Shown here one piece after another: positions 44,956 through 56,240 of a stretch of 64,000 nt of DNA. Position 1 is the stretch's first letter, and every line of letters starts with the position of its first letter. This DNA comes from Mytilus edulis (taxonomy: Eukaryota; Mollusca; Bivalvia; Mytilida; Mytilidae). Under the pieces are notes generated by a model. The model made no database searches and was not told the DNA's origin. It saw nothing but the letters and a program-made list of their open reading frames with translations. Position numbers and translations under genes: made by a program. The DNA is taken from NCBI RefSeq assembly GCF_963676685.1, contig NC_092349.1:81852604-81916603 (forward strand), given 5' to 3'.

Positions 44956-46475
44956 AACATCACTACACCAGGTGTTGAAAAACTGTTACATAAACTAAAT
45001 CCACACAAAGCAAGTGGTCCAGATAACATCAGTGGACGTTTATTAAAAGAACTTAAAGCACAAATAGCACCTATCCTTACCACCATATTTAACAAATCTC
45101 TGGAATCGGGAATAACACCAAAAGACTGGAAACATGCAATTGTTGCACCAGCATTTAAAAAGGGCGAACGATACAAGGCTGAAAATTATAGACCAATTTC
45201 ACTCACTTGTATTTGTTGTAAATTGATGGAACATATTGTGACAAGTAACATTATGAACTATTTAGAGGCAAATAACATACTCTACGACTTCCAACATGGT
45301 TTCCGAAAATCGAGATCATGTGAATCACAACTAATTCAATTTATACAAGAACTTCATAACAACAACAGCAAAAATATACAAACAGACCTCATTATTATGG
45401 ATTTTGCCAAGGCCTTCGATAAGGTTCCCCACAAACGTCTACTCTACAAACTAAAATACTATGGCATTCAAGGGAACACTCTAAAATGGATTCAGGCTTT
45501 CTTATCAGACCGTACGCAAACAGTGGTAATAGACGGAATAACATCAAATACAGCACCAGTAACATCAGGGGTCCCCCAAGGAACCGTCATTGGGCCTATA
45601 CTCTTTTTAATTTACATTAACGATTTTCCAGAATACCTCGAACACAGCAAATTACGACTCTTCGCTGATGATAGTATTATATACCGAGAAATTACATGTC
45701 AACAAGACTGCACAAATTTACAAAAAGATCTTAATGCAGCAGCTAAATGGGAGGCTGATTGGCTCATGGCCTTCCATCCAGGAAAATGCACAATCTTAAC
45801 CATCACACAAAAAAAGAAACCATTTAAACACGATTACATCCTACATAACCATATTTTAGAACCAGTAACATCTGCAAAATATCTCGGCGTAACCCTACAG
45901 TCTAACTTAAAATGGAACAATCACTACGACAACATCATATCAAATGCAAATAAATCTCTTGGCTTTCTGAGGCGAAACTTAAAAATTTCTAACACCAGTA
46001 TCAAATCCCGTGCTTACCAATCAATAGTGAGACCAAAACTTGAATATGACTGTAGTCTATGGGATCCACACACAGCAGAATATAAAAATGAGCTTGAAAT
46101 GGTACAGAGCGTGCGGCCCGATATGCATGTATCAATTACCACAACACCAGTAGTGTTACATCCATGTTAAACGAACTACAATGGCCCTCACTCACTGAGC
46201 GCCGCCTCAAAACCAGACTTATCATGTTCTACAAGGTCATCCATGGACTCATTGCAATCCCATCACTAGTCCTCATACCATCCGATACTAGAACAAGAAA
46301 ATTACATACCCAAACATTTCGGCAAATATCCACCTCTAAAGACAGCTACAAATGGTCATTCTTTCCACAAACAATCATCCAATGGAACTTGTTACCACAA
46401 GTTGTTGTAGCATGTCAAACCATTGAAACCTATAGAGATCAGTTGACTCCAACTGTTCTCCACAACATAATTTAA
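44956..46475 (+). pseudogene. Jockey/CR1-group LINE reverse transcriptase, 5'-truncated
   Basis: A non-LTR RT remnant. The frame 44956-46170 begins inside the RT (HKASGPDNISGRLLKE), continues YRPISLTCICCKLMEHI, FQHGFRKSRSCESQL, MDFAKAFDKVPH, TSGVPQGTVIGPILF and FADDS, then KYLGVTLQSNLKWN and RPKLEYDCSLWDP. One base is missing near 46107 compared with the expected VQRRAARY reading. The C-terminus continues in the next frame from about 46110 to 46475 (MLNELQWPSLTERR, WNLLPQVVVACQTI, end TAA). The endonuclease is absent. Only one frameshift lies within the RT part, so the copy is young. Confidence 0.85.
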
Positions 46476-46570
46476 TTCTATAAATAACAATGTACATACT
46501 TTTTAATCACTTGTTGTTTTCTTTCATGTAAATATCACCAAGTATTCCACAAATTTAAAAATAAATTTTT

Positions 46571-47110
46571 ATGCCCCACCTACGATAGTAGAGGGGCATT
46601 ATGTTTTCTGGTCTGTGCGTCCGTTCGTCCGTTCGTCCGTCCGTCCGTTCGTTCGTCCGTCCGTTCGTTCGTCCGTCCGTCCGTTCGTTCGTCCGTTCGT
46701 TCGTCCGTCCGTCCGTTCGTTCGTCCGTCTGTCCCGCTTCAGGTTAAAGTTTTTGGTCAAGGTAGTTTTTGATGAAGTTGAAGTCCAATCAACTTGAAAC
46801 TTAGTATACATGTGCCCTATGATATGATCTTTCTAATTTAAATGCTAAATTAGAGTTTTGACCCCAATTTTACGGTTCACTGAACATAGAAAATGATAGT
46901 GCAAATTTCAGGTTAAAGTTTTTGGTCAAGGTAGTTTTTGATAAAGTAAAAGTCAAATCAACTTGAAACTTAGTATACATGTTCCCTTTGATAAGATCAT
47001 TCTAATTTCAATGCCAAATTAGAGAATTTATCCCAATTTCACGGTCCACTAAACATAGGAAATGATAGTGAGAGTGGGGCATCCGTGTACTGTGGACACA
47101 TTCTTGTTGT
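46571..47110 (+). mobile_element. Pearl-like element: microsatellite plus tandem core repeats
   Basis: Begins ATGCCCCACCTACGATAGTA and GAGGGGCATTATG, then a (CCGT/TCGT)n microsatellite at about 46617-46730, then two core repeats of about 170 bp (start CAGGTTAAAGTTTTTGGTCA at 46740 and 46910), and ends GAGTGGGGCATCCGTGT near 47100. Pearl elements of bivalves combine an ACGG-type microsatellite with ~160-bp core repeats; CCGT is that unit on the other strand. The assignment is inference. Confidence 0.6.
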
Positions 47111-47186
47111 TCATATTTTTTAATCATATACTCCGCGCATGCAACAGTTCGTAATCTTCAATCAATGAAGCTGTAACTGTATATCA

Positions 47187-47215
47187 GAAGAAGAAGAAGA
47201 AGAAGAAGAAGAAGA
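47187..47215. repeat. (GAA)n microsatellite
   Basis: About ten AGA/GAA units directly before the right inverted arm. Confidence 0.9.
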
Positions 47216-47453
47216 AGCTAAAACTTCCCTGTATATATTGAAGGAGATTAATCCTGAAGTTCATACAAATGTTGTATGAAGAAGTGAAAATTAGAAGATA
47301 TTCCAAATAATGTATATAGACAAGATCCATATTAATTTAAAATAACAAAAAAACATTATAAATAGTATCAACAGGTCGAATTAACAAGAAAATACGATTT
47401 GAGAGTACTCGCAGTTACTGACAGCTAGATAAAAGCCAAAAACAATTAATAAT
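47216..47453 (-). repeat. Right arm of 237-bp inverted repeat pair
   Basis: Starts AGCTAAAACTTCCCTGTATA and mirrors 44464-44700. The two arms enclose the LINE fragment and the pearl-like element. Confidence 0.85.
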
Positions 47454-48388
47454 TAAATTTAAATTAAATTTGCTAGTAATCAAACATTATGATGAGTATT
47501 TTCAGGGGAATTTTCTATTCTCGTTCTCTCACTACACTGATATTGTTGGAAAAGTCACGAGAGTTCCGACATATGCACTTCCGAATGTTTAAATTACCTA
47601 AAATGGGTAATTATGGTCCCGGCTATGAATTAAGGTCCTGCATAGATATACGATCCCAAATTATGAGTTGTAGACTTGTGTTCGTAACGTTACTGAAATA
47701 CGTATTTATGAGAATAGAAAATACAACCAGAAATGTCTTTTTTGTGATTATAATAAACCAACAGAATGAAATACGTGTGTATCTGATAAGTTGAAAAAAT
47801 AATCATATAGTTGAAGATTATGCCGGTATCATTGCAGATGTCAAGGGTTGTTGTAACTTTATGATATTTGAGCTGTGTAAAATAGGTTTAGAGCAAAGTG
47901 TCTCTCACAGAGGGACATATAAAGGCAACAGTAGTATACCGCTGTTCACCGTAGTATACTGACATGTCAGTCATACGGTTTAGAGTATAAGGAAAACACT
48001 TTAGATTTAAAGGCCCCTTTCTCTTATTTCTTTCTTACTAATTTATATGTTGACTGAAAACTGCCAGTTTACTGATTGCGGCAATGCCCTTTCTGTCAGT
48101 TTTCATGGTAATCTCTTAGATATAGCAGTAAAATTGTTAAAGCGGCAAAATTGAAAAAAACAAATAATAAGGAAGGGACATGTAGCAAGTCTAGCTGGTC
48201 GTATATGCGAGATAATCTCATCGAAATCAGAGGCCCCTTATGGAATTCGTGTATGATTAATGCAAAGACTTTTTACAAGTATCACCCCAGACGTTGCTTG
48301 TCAGCCCCTTCAAATTTTTAAAATCCTTGATCCGCACCTGTACATGTAAATATGCCTTTTTGAACATTTGCATAAATTATACATATGA
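47454..48388. other. Spacer with small repeat fragments
   Basis: No gene was recognised. A minus-strand fragment of the AGGCAACAGTAGTATACCGC repeat lies at 47924-47946, and a segment near 48225-48340 resembles decayed dispersed repeat. The frame 47489-47794 (101 codons) has no recognised family. Confidence 0.4.
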
Positions 48389-49930
48389 TATGCATGTGCA
48401 CATAATGCAACTTATTTATAATACATACATTTTACAATCATATACATATCAAGATATTGTATGATTTTCAATAAATTAACTCACTACCCACCATGCAGAG
48501 ACATTAATCAATTCATATTCATGAATACACCAGTTACATTAACATAAATCGTTTTGCTTTTAATATTTTTCGGCAATGTACATATATGGTTTGTATATGC
48601 TGCAATTTACACCCGCACTTTACAGCTTAGTTGTTTGAATCCAGCTTGTTGTCTGATTATTTTTGTTAAAGAAATCGACCGTGAGAGTTCAAACGCAGAC
48701 CGGGAAGAGTCGATTTATTCACAGAAAAGGGGGACCGATGGCACCCCTGGATCCCTCTATGTACATCATTGGCTTTCAAATATTCGGCTTTGAGGTAATA
48801 TCAGAAAAGCGCTTCTGACTCATCAAATATGTAAGGTGTTGTTTTTATTTTTAAAATCTCCGTTGATAAAATTTAGAAATAATGGAGAAACTAAGATTCA
48901 AACACCCTCAGGCTAAATTGTCTTTTTGAGAATTTTGGTATTTTTTTAGGTCCCGTTTGCTCATGTAGCTCTGAACGGGTTTAGATGTTATTTAAAAAAT
49001 CCTTTTTTTCTTTTTATTTTAGGGTTCCAGATAAAGGTATATGAGACAATATCTGAAAAAGTCTAATGTTTGGCAATAAGGAAAAAACAAACAAAAATTC
49101 TTTAGACCCGGTATTTTAATAGCATAAATAGAAGAACACACATTGGGGACCTAGGAACTGTTGTCTGTAATTCAAACAATTGTTTAATAAGGAAACAATG
49201 GCAATTTTAAAAATGGTACAAAAAAATCCAGTTTTTTCCTTTACCAAAGTGAATCAATTTTAAAAAGTTTCTAAATTTACATTTTTCTTTTCTCTTCAAA
49301 TTTGCAAAATTTTATTACATGCTATATTTATAATATAAAAAGACTAATTAGGGGCAAGTTTCTTATATAATATATCATATATGTGAGAATCGGACGCCTG
49401 TTTAATTAATTTGGATATTATTTGAATGATTAAGTTTTCAAAAAAAAACACGGCGGACAATATGATTTTAGGGGGGGGGGATGTTGAACATTTAAATTAC
49501 AATATTTTATAGGAAGAAATATAAGAATGAGTGTTTAATTGGCAGGATTGGGTACATTATATAATTTAGTTTATACTGAAACTTAAATTTTCAAAAAAGA
49601 TGGTCGAATAAAAACAAATAATTGCCATGTGGTGAAGTGCGGGACATGGAAATTAGACTTTTTCAGTATTGTCTAATATCCAGAATAGATCTCTGCATAA
49701 TAGTTAATTTTATGTCTTTATTTAAAGATGCGATTTAATATATATTCATGAATTGAAAAAAATACATAAAATACATAAACGTAAATGTTTTATATAGTTT
49801 GTTTGTTTGACATGATTATAATCGGGTTTATATCTTGAATCAAGTGAATAGAATAGATAAAAATCTAGTGTCATGTTAAAAAGTTAGTAAGACTACATAT
49901 TGTTTTGCTTTCGGATAAAAAAGGGGGACG
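48389..49930 (+). repeat. Segmental duplication, right copy, block 1
   Basis: Direct counterpart of 2740-3660, with the same landmarks in the same order (see there). It is longer through internal AT-rich insertions. Confidence 0.75.
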
Positions 49931-50308
49931 ACGAGTGTATATCCAATGTTGAAGATGGTTTACTACAAAGTTGTACCCCTCCTCCTCCTTTTTTCTACCT
50001 AACGGAAATCAATGTATAGTCTTACTTACCTATTTACACGACGATAACTCCATTATATTTGGTTTTTATCCTTTTTTGAACAACCGACACTTTAACGGTT
50101 TTGTTGTTTTAATCCAAATAGTTGTCTCTGATTTTTCAAAGAAATTGACAGATTTTAAACACGGACCACTATAAGGACCCAAAAAATGAAAGGTCATTCA
50201 AAAAGAAATATTGAAACGGAGTTACAAGAGACTTTATTTGCACAAGTTCGTGATATATGTACAAAAGCTGGGTAATTGCAGGACAAAGGCATTTAAGTTG
50301 TAAAGCAA
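49931..50308. other. Spacer, no feature seen
   Basis: No gene recognised. A 136-codon minus-strand frame at 50579-50169 overlaps the next repeat and lacks any family signature. Confidence 0.4.
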
Positions 50309-51117
50309 ACCGGAGGGAAAATATAATACAAGCCCAAACGAAATAAATATAAGCAAGTCTAAATTGAAAACAACGTTCAAACCTATGATTGCGTTGGATA
50401 AAAACCGCAATTTTTATACGTGTGCATGTATAATAAATTTCGTTGTAGAAGGGTCTAATTACAGCACAAACAACATTTTCTAAAAAGACCAAAAAGAGTG
50501 AAAAAATATATTTTAACAAAACGCATTTGACTACAACTGATGTTCTTAAACCATGCTGACTGTCATTAACGATTGCCAAATAAATTGATCACAGGGTGTA
50601 ACAAAATGGATCTCTATATCAATTTAATACCAAGTAGAAAACAATAAACTTGCAACAAAGATTGTAAACCACAAACAAGAGGCGCTTCAATTTTCTTTAC
50701 ACCATATCCGGATATCGACAGTCAATGTCTCTCCAGTGATGTTAAGGATCGGAAAAGTAGGCCATATAACTTACCTCAATTTATGATAGACTCTTGAATT
50801 TTAAAGAGTCGAAATAGAATGGACAGATGATATTAACCGCAGAGAAAATATAATACAAACCCGAAAGAAATAAATATAAACAAGTCTTAATTGAAAACAA
50901 CGTTCAAACCTATAATTAAGTTGGATAAAAACCGCAATCTTTATACGTGTGCATGTACAACAAACTTGTTGTAGAAGGGTCTAAATACAGCACAAACAGC
51001 ATTTTCCAAAAAGACCAAAAAAGAGTAAAAAGTATATTTAAAAAAATGCATTTGACTAACAGGTAGAACAACTGATGTTCTTAAACCCCACTGACTGCCA
51101 TTAACGATTGCCAAATA
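50309..51117 (+). repeat. Direct duplication, about 530-bp spacing
   Basis: The segment at about 50309-50581 recurs at about 50842-51117, sharing AATTGAAAACAACGTTCAAA, TTTATACGTGTGCATGTA and a TTAACGATTGCCAAATA end. The second copy ends 15 bp before the coding start of SDR copy 2. Confidence 0.85.
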
Positions 51118-51132
51118 TATAGATCTTTACAG

Positions 51133-51988
51133 GTGACTGGTTCAAATAAAGGAGTTGGATTTGGTATTGTTGGGGGACTTTGCCAGAAGTTCCATGGAGA
51201 TGTGTACCTTACCTTAAGAGACGAAAGACGAGGACGAGACGCTGTTGGTGAGTTGGAGAAAGCAGGGTTATCACCGAAGTTTCACCAATTAGGTGTATCA
51301 AACAAAAGAATCATTTACACAATTAAAAACTTTCTTGAGAAATTTACGGTGGCTTAGATATACTCGTTAATAATGCAGGCATTTTGAAATCATTTCATGC
51401 AAAGGAGGAAGACAATAAGTCATCGAGACGAATTATGTAAGCGTTGTCAACATTTCGGCAACCCTTTTTTCTCTCCTTAGACCAAATGCTAGAGTCGTCA
51501 ATGTTTCAAGTAGAATGGGCAACTTTACAGCTTTTAATATGAAACAAGATACAAAAGTGAAGTTAGCCAGTCCAAACCTTACAGTGAAAGAACTTACTAA
51601 CCTTGTTTGGGAATACTACAATCTTTTTGATTCTATTAACTTTGATCCTATGTTTTATATTGGACAATTTACATATGGCGTCTCCTAATTGGAACTTAAC
51701 CGGTTGACGAGTATATTACAGCGTGATATGTCTACCGATCAGAGACACATTTTGGTGAATTCATGCTGTCCTGGGTATGTAGACACATACATGTCCGATC
51801 ATAAAGGCCTCCTGACGGTAGATCAAGGAGCTGACACTCCAGTCTATCTTGCACTTCTGCCAGCAGACCAGAAATCAATAGCAGGTGAAATGGTTTGTGA
51901 AAGGGTGGTAGTAAAGTGGGACCAACGGGACTAACATCCTAATCCACTGATAAAGTCTTCTTTGCCTTCTTTGAAAAGTTTATTATGA
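51133..51988 (+). pseudogene. Carbonyl reductase-type SDR, broken copy 2
   Basis: Same start as copy 1: a TTTACAG acceptor followed by TGSNKGVGFGI. The frame is lost at about 51340 (one base missing before the TACGGTGGC equivalent) and again near 51408. The catalytic YGVSK lysine codon is a TAA stop (51686-51688), and a further TAA replaces a TTA-type codon after the KWDQRD segment (about 51932). The C-terminal part (DHKGLLTVDQGADTP, ADQKSIAGEMVCERV) is still readable. With at least four lesions it cannot make the enzyme. It is more decayed than copy 1. Confidence 0.9.
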
Positions 51989-53045
51989 CTGAAACTTATG
52001 CAAAAATTACAATTTCAATTCAGTATTGCATAACTATTTAAGCAAAGTAACTCCTGAATAGAATTCAAAGCAAGAAACTAAAGCTACAAAACGATTAAAT
52101 GATTATAATGAATAAATAAATAAAAAAAAAAATGTTTTAAAATAAATGATCAAAAGAAAATATTGGTTAAATAATAAAACAAATGCTTTTACTATCAAGT
52201 TTTAGCTTTTTCCCTTCTGTCGAGTAATGTGACTGTCTCGAAAAAGAAAATATGATAAAAAACAAGACAAAATGATTACAACACGTTATAAATGTCATCC
52301 GCCCGATGCGCCTTTCTGGACTTGCCTTCATCAGGAATGCTCAAAGCCGAATATTTGTAAGGCTTGGATATAAGAGCCGAAACATTGAAGAGATATATGA
52401 CCAAACTGACACGATTGAATACAAAACAATATAAGAAATATCACGGTAGGTATTTATGTTGTTTTTATCTATCTATTGAATCCAGCTGATCATTATATTA
52501 GCATAGTTGACACAGTTGTCCCCAACATAGCCCTTAATGATAACTATTCAGTATGTATGACGAGAAAAATTAACCAAAAAGATGTGCCAAGCTTACGACA
52601 TAAACAAACAAGATATCGATGTTTAAAAACTTTTATGAAAACATGTTTTTGGAAGACTGATTTAAATAAAACAAATAGAACACAAATAGAACACATTATA
52701 AATGTTCAATCTGTCATGGATATGTCAATTATTTTTGTCAGTAATTAACAAACATGCGACCATTGAAGTGAAAGAAATAAAACATGTAAGGCAACCAGAT
52801 TGGTTTACAGATGAGGTGAAATAAGCTCAAAATCTTTTTTCTTACCAAAGCAAAGTGGACTGGGATAACTTCCGTTATTGGCACAATAAATGTACAAATT
52901 TGTTAGAAAAAACTTAACATTTCTATTTCAAGCAGACAATAGAAAATAAAAAAAAAAAAAAAAAAAAAACCTAAGAAAACTCAAAGATTTAAAACCTAAA
53001 GTTCAAAATAATATTCAATCTACCATGACTTTCATCAATAAGAAT
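51989..53045 (+). mobile_element. LINE remnant and flank, right duplication copy
   Basis: Matches 10133-11205. The LINE portion starts near 52476 and encodes the end of the endonuclease and linker (NPADHYISIVDTVVPNIALN, then LKTFMKTCFWKTDLN and HATIEV-like sequence in another frame). A poly-A run lies at 52949-52969. Homology with the left copy breaks at about 53045, where the noncoding end of a Penelope-like element begins. Confidence 0.75.
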
Positions 53046-53680
53046 AGTTATCAAGGTACCAGAATTATAATTTAGTACCCCACACGCACGTTTCGTCTAC
53101 ATAAGACTTAGCAGTGACGCTCATATCAAAATATTTAAAAAGCCAAACAATTACAAAGTTGAAGAGCATTGAATATCCAAAATTACAATAAGTTGTACCA
53201 AATACGACTAAGGTAATCTATGCATGGGATAAGACAATCCTTAGTTTTTCGAAAAATTCAAAGTTTTGTAAACAGAAAATTTATAAAAATGACCACATTC
53301 TTGATATTCATGTCAACACCGAAGTGTTGACTACTGGACTGGTGATTCCCTCGGGGACGAAACGTCCACCAGCAGTGTCATCAACCCAGTGGTGTAAATA
53401 GTTATCACAGGTACCAGGATTATAATTTAGTACGCTAGAGGCGCGTTTCGTCTACATAAGACTCATCAGTGACGCTCATATCAAAATTAAATAACCTTGT
53501 TTCTTTGATCTTCTTGTTTTTTTGACAAGCGTTTGACGGAACTCATATTCATATGAAAATAAAAAGAATTTGGAAAGGAGAGGTGCACAGTTCGTTTCCA
53601 TACGAATGCCGACTCTTTGTTGAAAAAGTCCACCTCTAAATTCAACAAATATCTTGTTAATAAAAAAAGACAACATACTA
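53046..53680 (-). mobile_element. Penelope-like fragment with repeated noncoding end
   Basis: On the minus strand an RT piece (53676-53476: SFFINKIFVEF, GLFQQRVGI, a TNCAPLL segment) is followed by two direct copies of a noncoding segment carrying GAGCGTCACT, TCTTATGTAGACGAAAC and a CTAAATTATAATYCTGGTAC tail, at about 53485-53400 and 53125-53045. Such a repeated terminal arrangement is known for Penelope-like elements (pseudo-LTRs). Between the copies lie strong hairpins, including GTCAACAC-CGAA-GTGTTGAC at 53312-53331. Confidence 0.65.
53431..53469 (-). ncRNA. Hammerhead ribozyme-like core
   Basis: Read on the minus strand: CUGAUGA (53469-53463), a four-base-pair stem II GUCU/AGAC with loop UAUGU (53462-53450), GAAA (53449-53446), a three-base-pair stem III CGC/GCG with a 7-base loop (53445-53433), then UA (53432-53431), the expected cleavage dinucleotide pattern UH. 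All invariant core bases are present. Stem I pairing next to the cleavage site is not obvious, which is the main weakness. Hammerheads are known in Penelope-like elements. Mutated relatives lie at 53085-53112, 56008-56042 and 30855-30890 (minus), and 16516-16556 and 36808-36840 (plus). Confidence 0.5.
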
Positions 53681-54779
53681 ATTGTCCTCTGTGTGGAAAT
53701 ATCTGACTATTTGATGAATATTTGACATGCTTCCTTAGCCCAATTTAAGATCTACTTTCCGTTTAACAATGGTGGTTTAAACTTTGCCATCATGTGAATT
53801 AAAAAACAATGGACATCGTACGTTATCATCTCACTTGGGTTTTATCAAACCAAGCTAAATTGAAAGCTGGAATTATAATTCAACACTTATAATTTCAAAA
53901 CGAGGTGTCAGTGAAATAAAATCTGCTGTCACCCTGATCCATGATGTATACCAGCATCTTTACGAAAATTGTTAAAAAAAATAGGGCTTCTTTAACAGAG
54001 TTTGATGAAAGATGAACATACCCCGCAAGGTAAAATACGCCAAAAAAAAAACCTAAAGTTTTGCTAAAGCGTTGGTTTGAAGTTCTTCGGACAAAAGTTT
54101 AAAAAAATATGTGACGAGCAAACGAAATTTCTTTGATTCTTTAGTTTTCTTAAAAAGGATTTTTTTAGACGAGTGCTCTACAAATGAAACGAGCGGTATA
54201 TTTTTTTCAAATTGTGCGATTTAGAATTATTTATGTACATGTTATAACTTGGTTACCCATAGAAAAACGAGGAAAAAATAACCCTTATGAATTTTGTAAT
54301 TTGATTTATTTGTGCCTGTACCATACCCGACTTTCCTCTCAAAGTGGTTTAGTTACCTTTGATTATTTTCTTAAAAAACAAATTGTCTTTTCATTTAACT
54401 CCACACATGTATATACTTTAAGGAAGCATAGCAGATGTAGTTTTACAAGAGTAATAGGTTCATTAGGTAAATGACATCTAATAAATAGAATATGTTTATG
54501 TATCCCATAAATTGTCACTGAAAGATATTTAATAATTTTTGATAACATTGTTTTTATAATATGGTAATGATTGTCTATTGAATACTTGGCATCCAGTTGG
54601 AACAATCTATCCATATCTGGGATCAACATGATGAGTGAGATGAGAATATCTTGCTTTGTACTAAAACGATAGTTTTATTGCTATGCATGTAGATCTCAAT
54701 GTATTAAAATATTTCATTAATACACCACATTAACATGCATTTATCTGGTCTTATTTATTTGATCAATGTAAGAAAAATA
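53681..54779. other. Spacer, no recognised gene
   Basis: AT-rich. Frames at 54184-54474 (+) and 54629-54363 (minus) have no family signature; they may be decayed repeat. Confidence 0.4.
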
Positions 54780-55600
54780 CTTCGTAAATCAACCTTTTGC
54801 GCCTTTATTGTTTTTGAAAAGGCTTACGACACTATACAACGGGATATTTTATGGTATTTATAAACTAAATAACATTGGTGTTGCCCAGACTTTTTGTTCT
54901 GCTATTGAGTTAATTTATACGAACGTTTTATGTTCTATAAGAATAAACGGTCATTTCACGGACTGGTTTGATGTAAACTATGGCTTGAAACAAGAATGTT
55001 CCCTCTCACCTAATTGTGTTCAACTTGTATATAAATGATTTAGTTACATTTCTTAAGTTCTTTGGCTGTGGAGTAGAAAAACGTGATGAACAACTGTGTA
55101 TTTCATTATATGCTGATGACGTTGTTATTATAGCAAACGATGAAAAAGAGTTACAACTTCTCTTAAATGCTTTATCGCCATGGTGTGAAGACAATTGTAT
55201 AACAATTAATGCAAACAAGAGTAACGTTGTACATTCTAGACCATCATCGATATCTAGATCTGATGTAATTTTTAATTGTAATGGTCATACTATTAGGTTT
55301 TCAAGTAATTATACTTATCTTGATATCGTTTTAAACGAGCATTTAGACTATAATACTACTACAAAAGCCGTTGCATCTTCAACAAATAGAGATTTAGGGT
55401 TGGTTATAGCCAAGTGTACTTTTTTAGGTGGTGTTTGTTTCGATGTAATTGTAAAATTATATGAAAGTTTGGTTTGTCCAATAACATAATATGAAGCAGG
55501 TATATGGGGTTGTAAAACATATTCTTGTATTAACTCCATACACAATAGGGCATGTGATTGTTTTCTTGGAGTAGAAACATATGCACCAGTTGCTGTAGAT
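54780..55600 (+). pseudogene. LINE reverse transcriptase fragment
   Basis: A non-LTR RT core with both ends missing: FCAFIVFEKAYDTI (54797), then, in another frame, LNNIGVAQTFCSAIELIYTN, INGHFTDWFDVNYGLKQECS, and from 55016 a 157-codon frame with MFNLYINDLV, LYADDVVIIA and ITINANKSNVVH. One or two frameshifts lie before 55016, and a TAA at about 55487 precedes the CINSIHNRACDCFLGVETY segment. The Q-G of the usual RQGCSLSP motif is Q-E here. The group is probably CR1/Jockey-like. It joins a dispersed repeat at 55596. Confidence 0.75.
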
Positions 55601-55803
55601 GTCCTGTACCAAGTAAGGAAAATGGCCATTGCTATATTATAGTTCGGTTCTGTGTGTGTTGAATTTTAGAGTTTTGTTGTGTCGTTATTCTCCTTTTATA
55701 TTTGATGTGTTTTCCTCAGTTTTAGTTTTTAACCTGGATTTGTTTCTTCTCAATTGATTTATGAATTTCGAACAGTGGTTTACTACTGTTGCCTTTATTT
55801 AGG
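55596..55803 (+). repeat. Copy of the TACTACTGTTGCC dispersed repeat
   Basis: Starts ATGTCCTGTACCAAGTAAGG and ends TACTACTGTTGCCTTTATTT, directly abutting the LINE fragment. Confidence 0.8.
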
Positions 55804-55979
55804 TACAGCACCTATTTTTGATTTTTTTTTAAAATAATTTTTGTTTATATGACAATGAATATATTGTACATGTATGATACAATGGCCATATGTTTTCCAT
55901 TTTGTAATATTAAGAATTGTTCAAATTGAATTTTCACGTATGGGGATATAGGGAATATTATTGCAAATAAACTCACCAT

Positions 55980-56240
55980 AGATACCAGGACTAAATTTAG
56001 TATATACGCCAGACGCGCGTTTCGTCTACATAAGATTTATCAGTGAAGCTATAATCCAAAAAAGTTAAAAAGGCCAAATAAGTTACGAAGTTGAAGAGCA
56101 CTGAGGACTAAAATTCCTAAAAGTTTTGCCAAATACAGCTAAGGCAATATACACATTGGATTCAAATTCAAACGAAAGAAGAAACATATAGCCAGGGATA
56201 TCTGATAATGATATGCCTAGGTCTGTACGACATTAGCAGA
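55980..56240 (-). repeat. Penelope-type noncoding end, minus strand
   Basis: The reverse complement contains the hammerhead-like segment with one core change (CUGAUAA instead of CUGAUGA) but intact TCTTATGTAGACGAAACGCG and GCGTCTGGCGTA. The rest of the noncoding tail follows on the right. Confidence 0.65.

Noticed and set aside
46599..46811. Coding frames across the CGTC/CGTT tract (Arg/Thr-rich)
   Set aside because: Pure microsatellite translation on both strands.
50169..50579. 136-codon minus-strand frame
   Set aside because: It covers a direct repeat, lacks any family signature, and the second repeat copy does not keep the frame.
54184..54629. Frames of 96 and 88 codons on opposite strands
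   Set aside because: No recognisable domain and no splice context.
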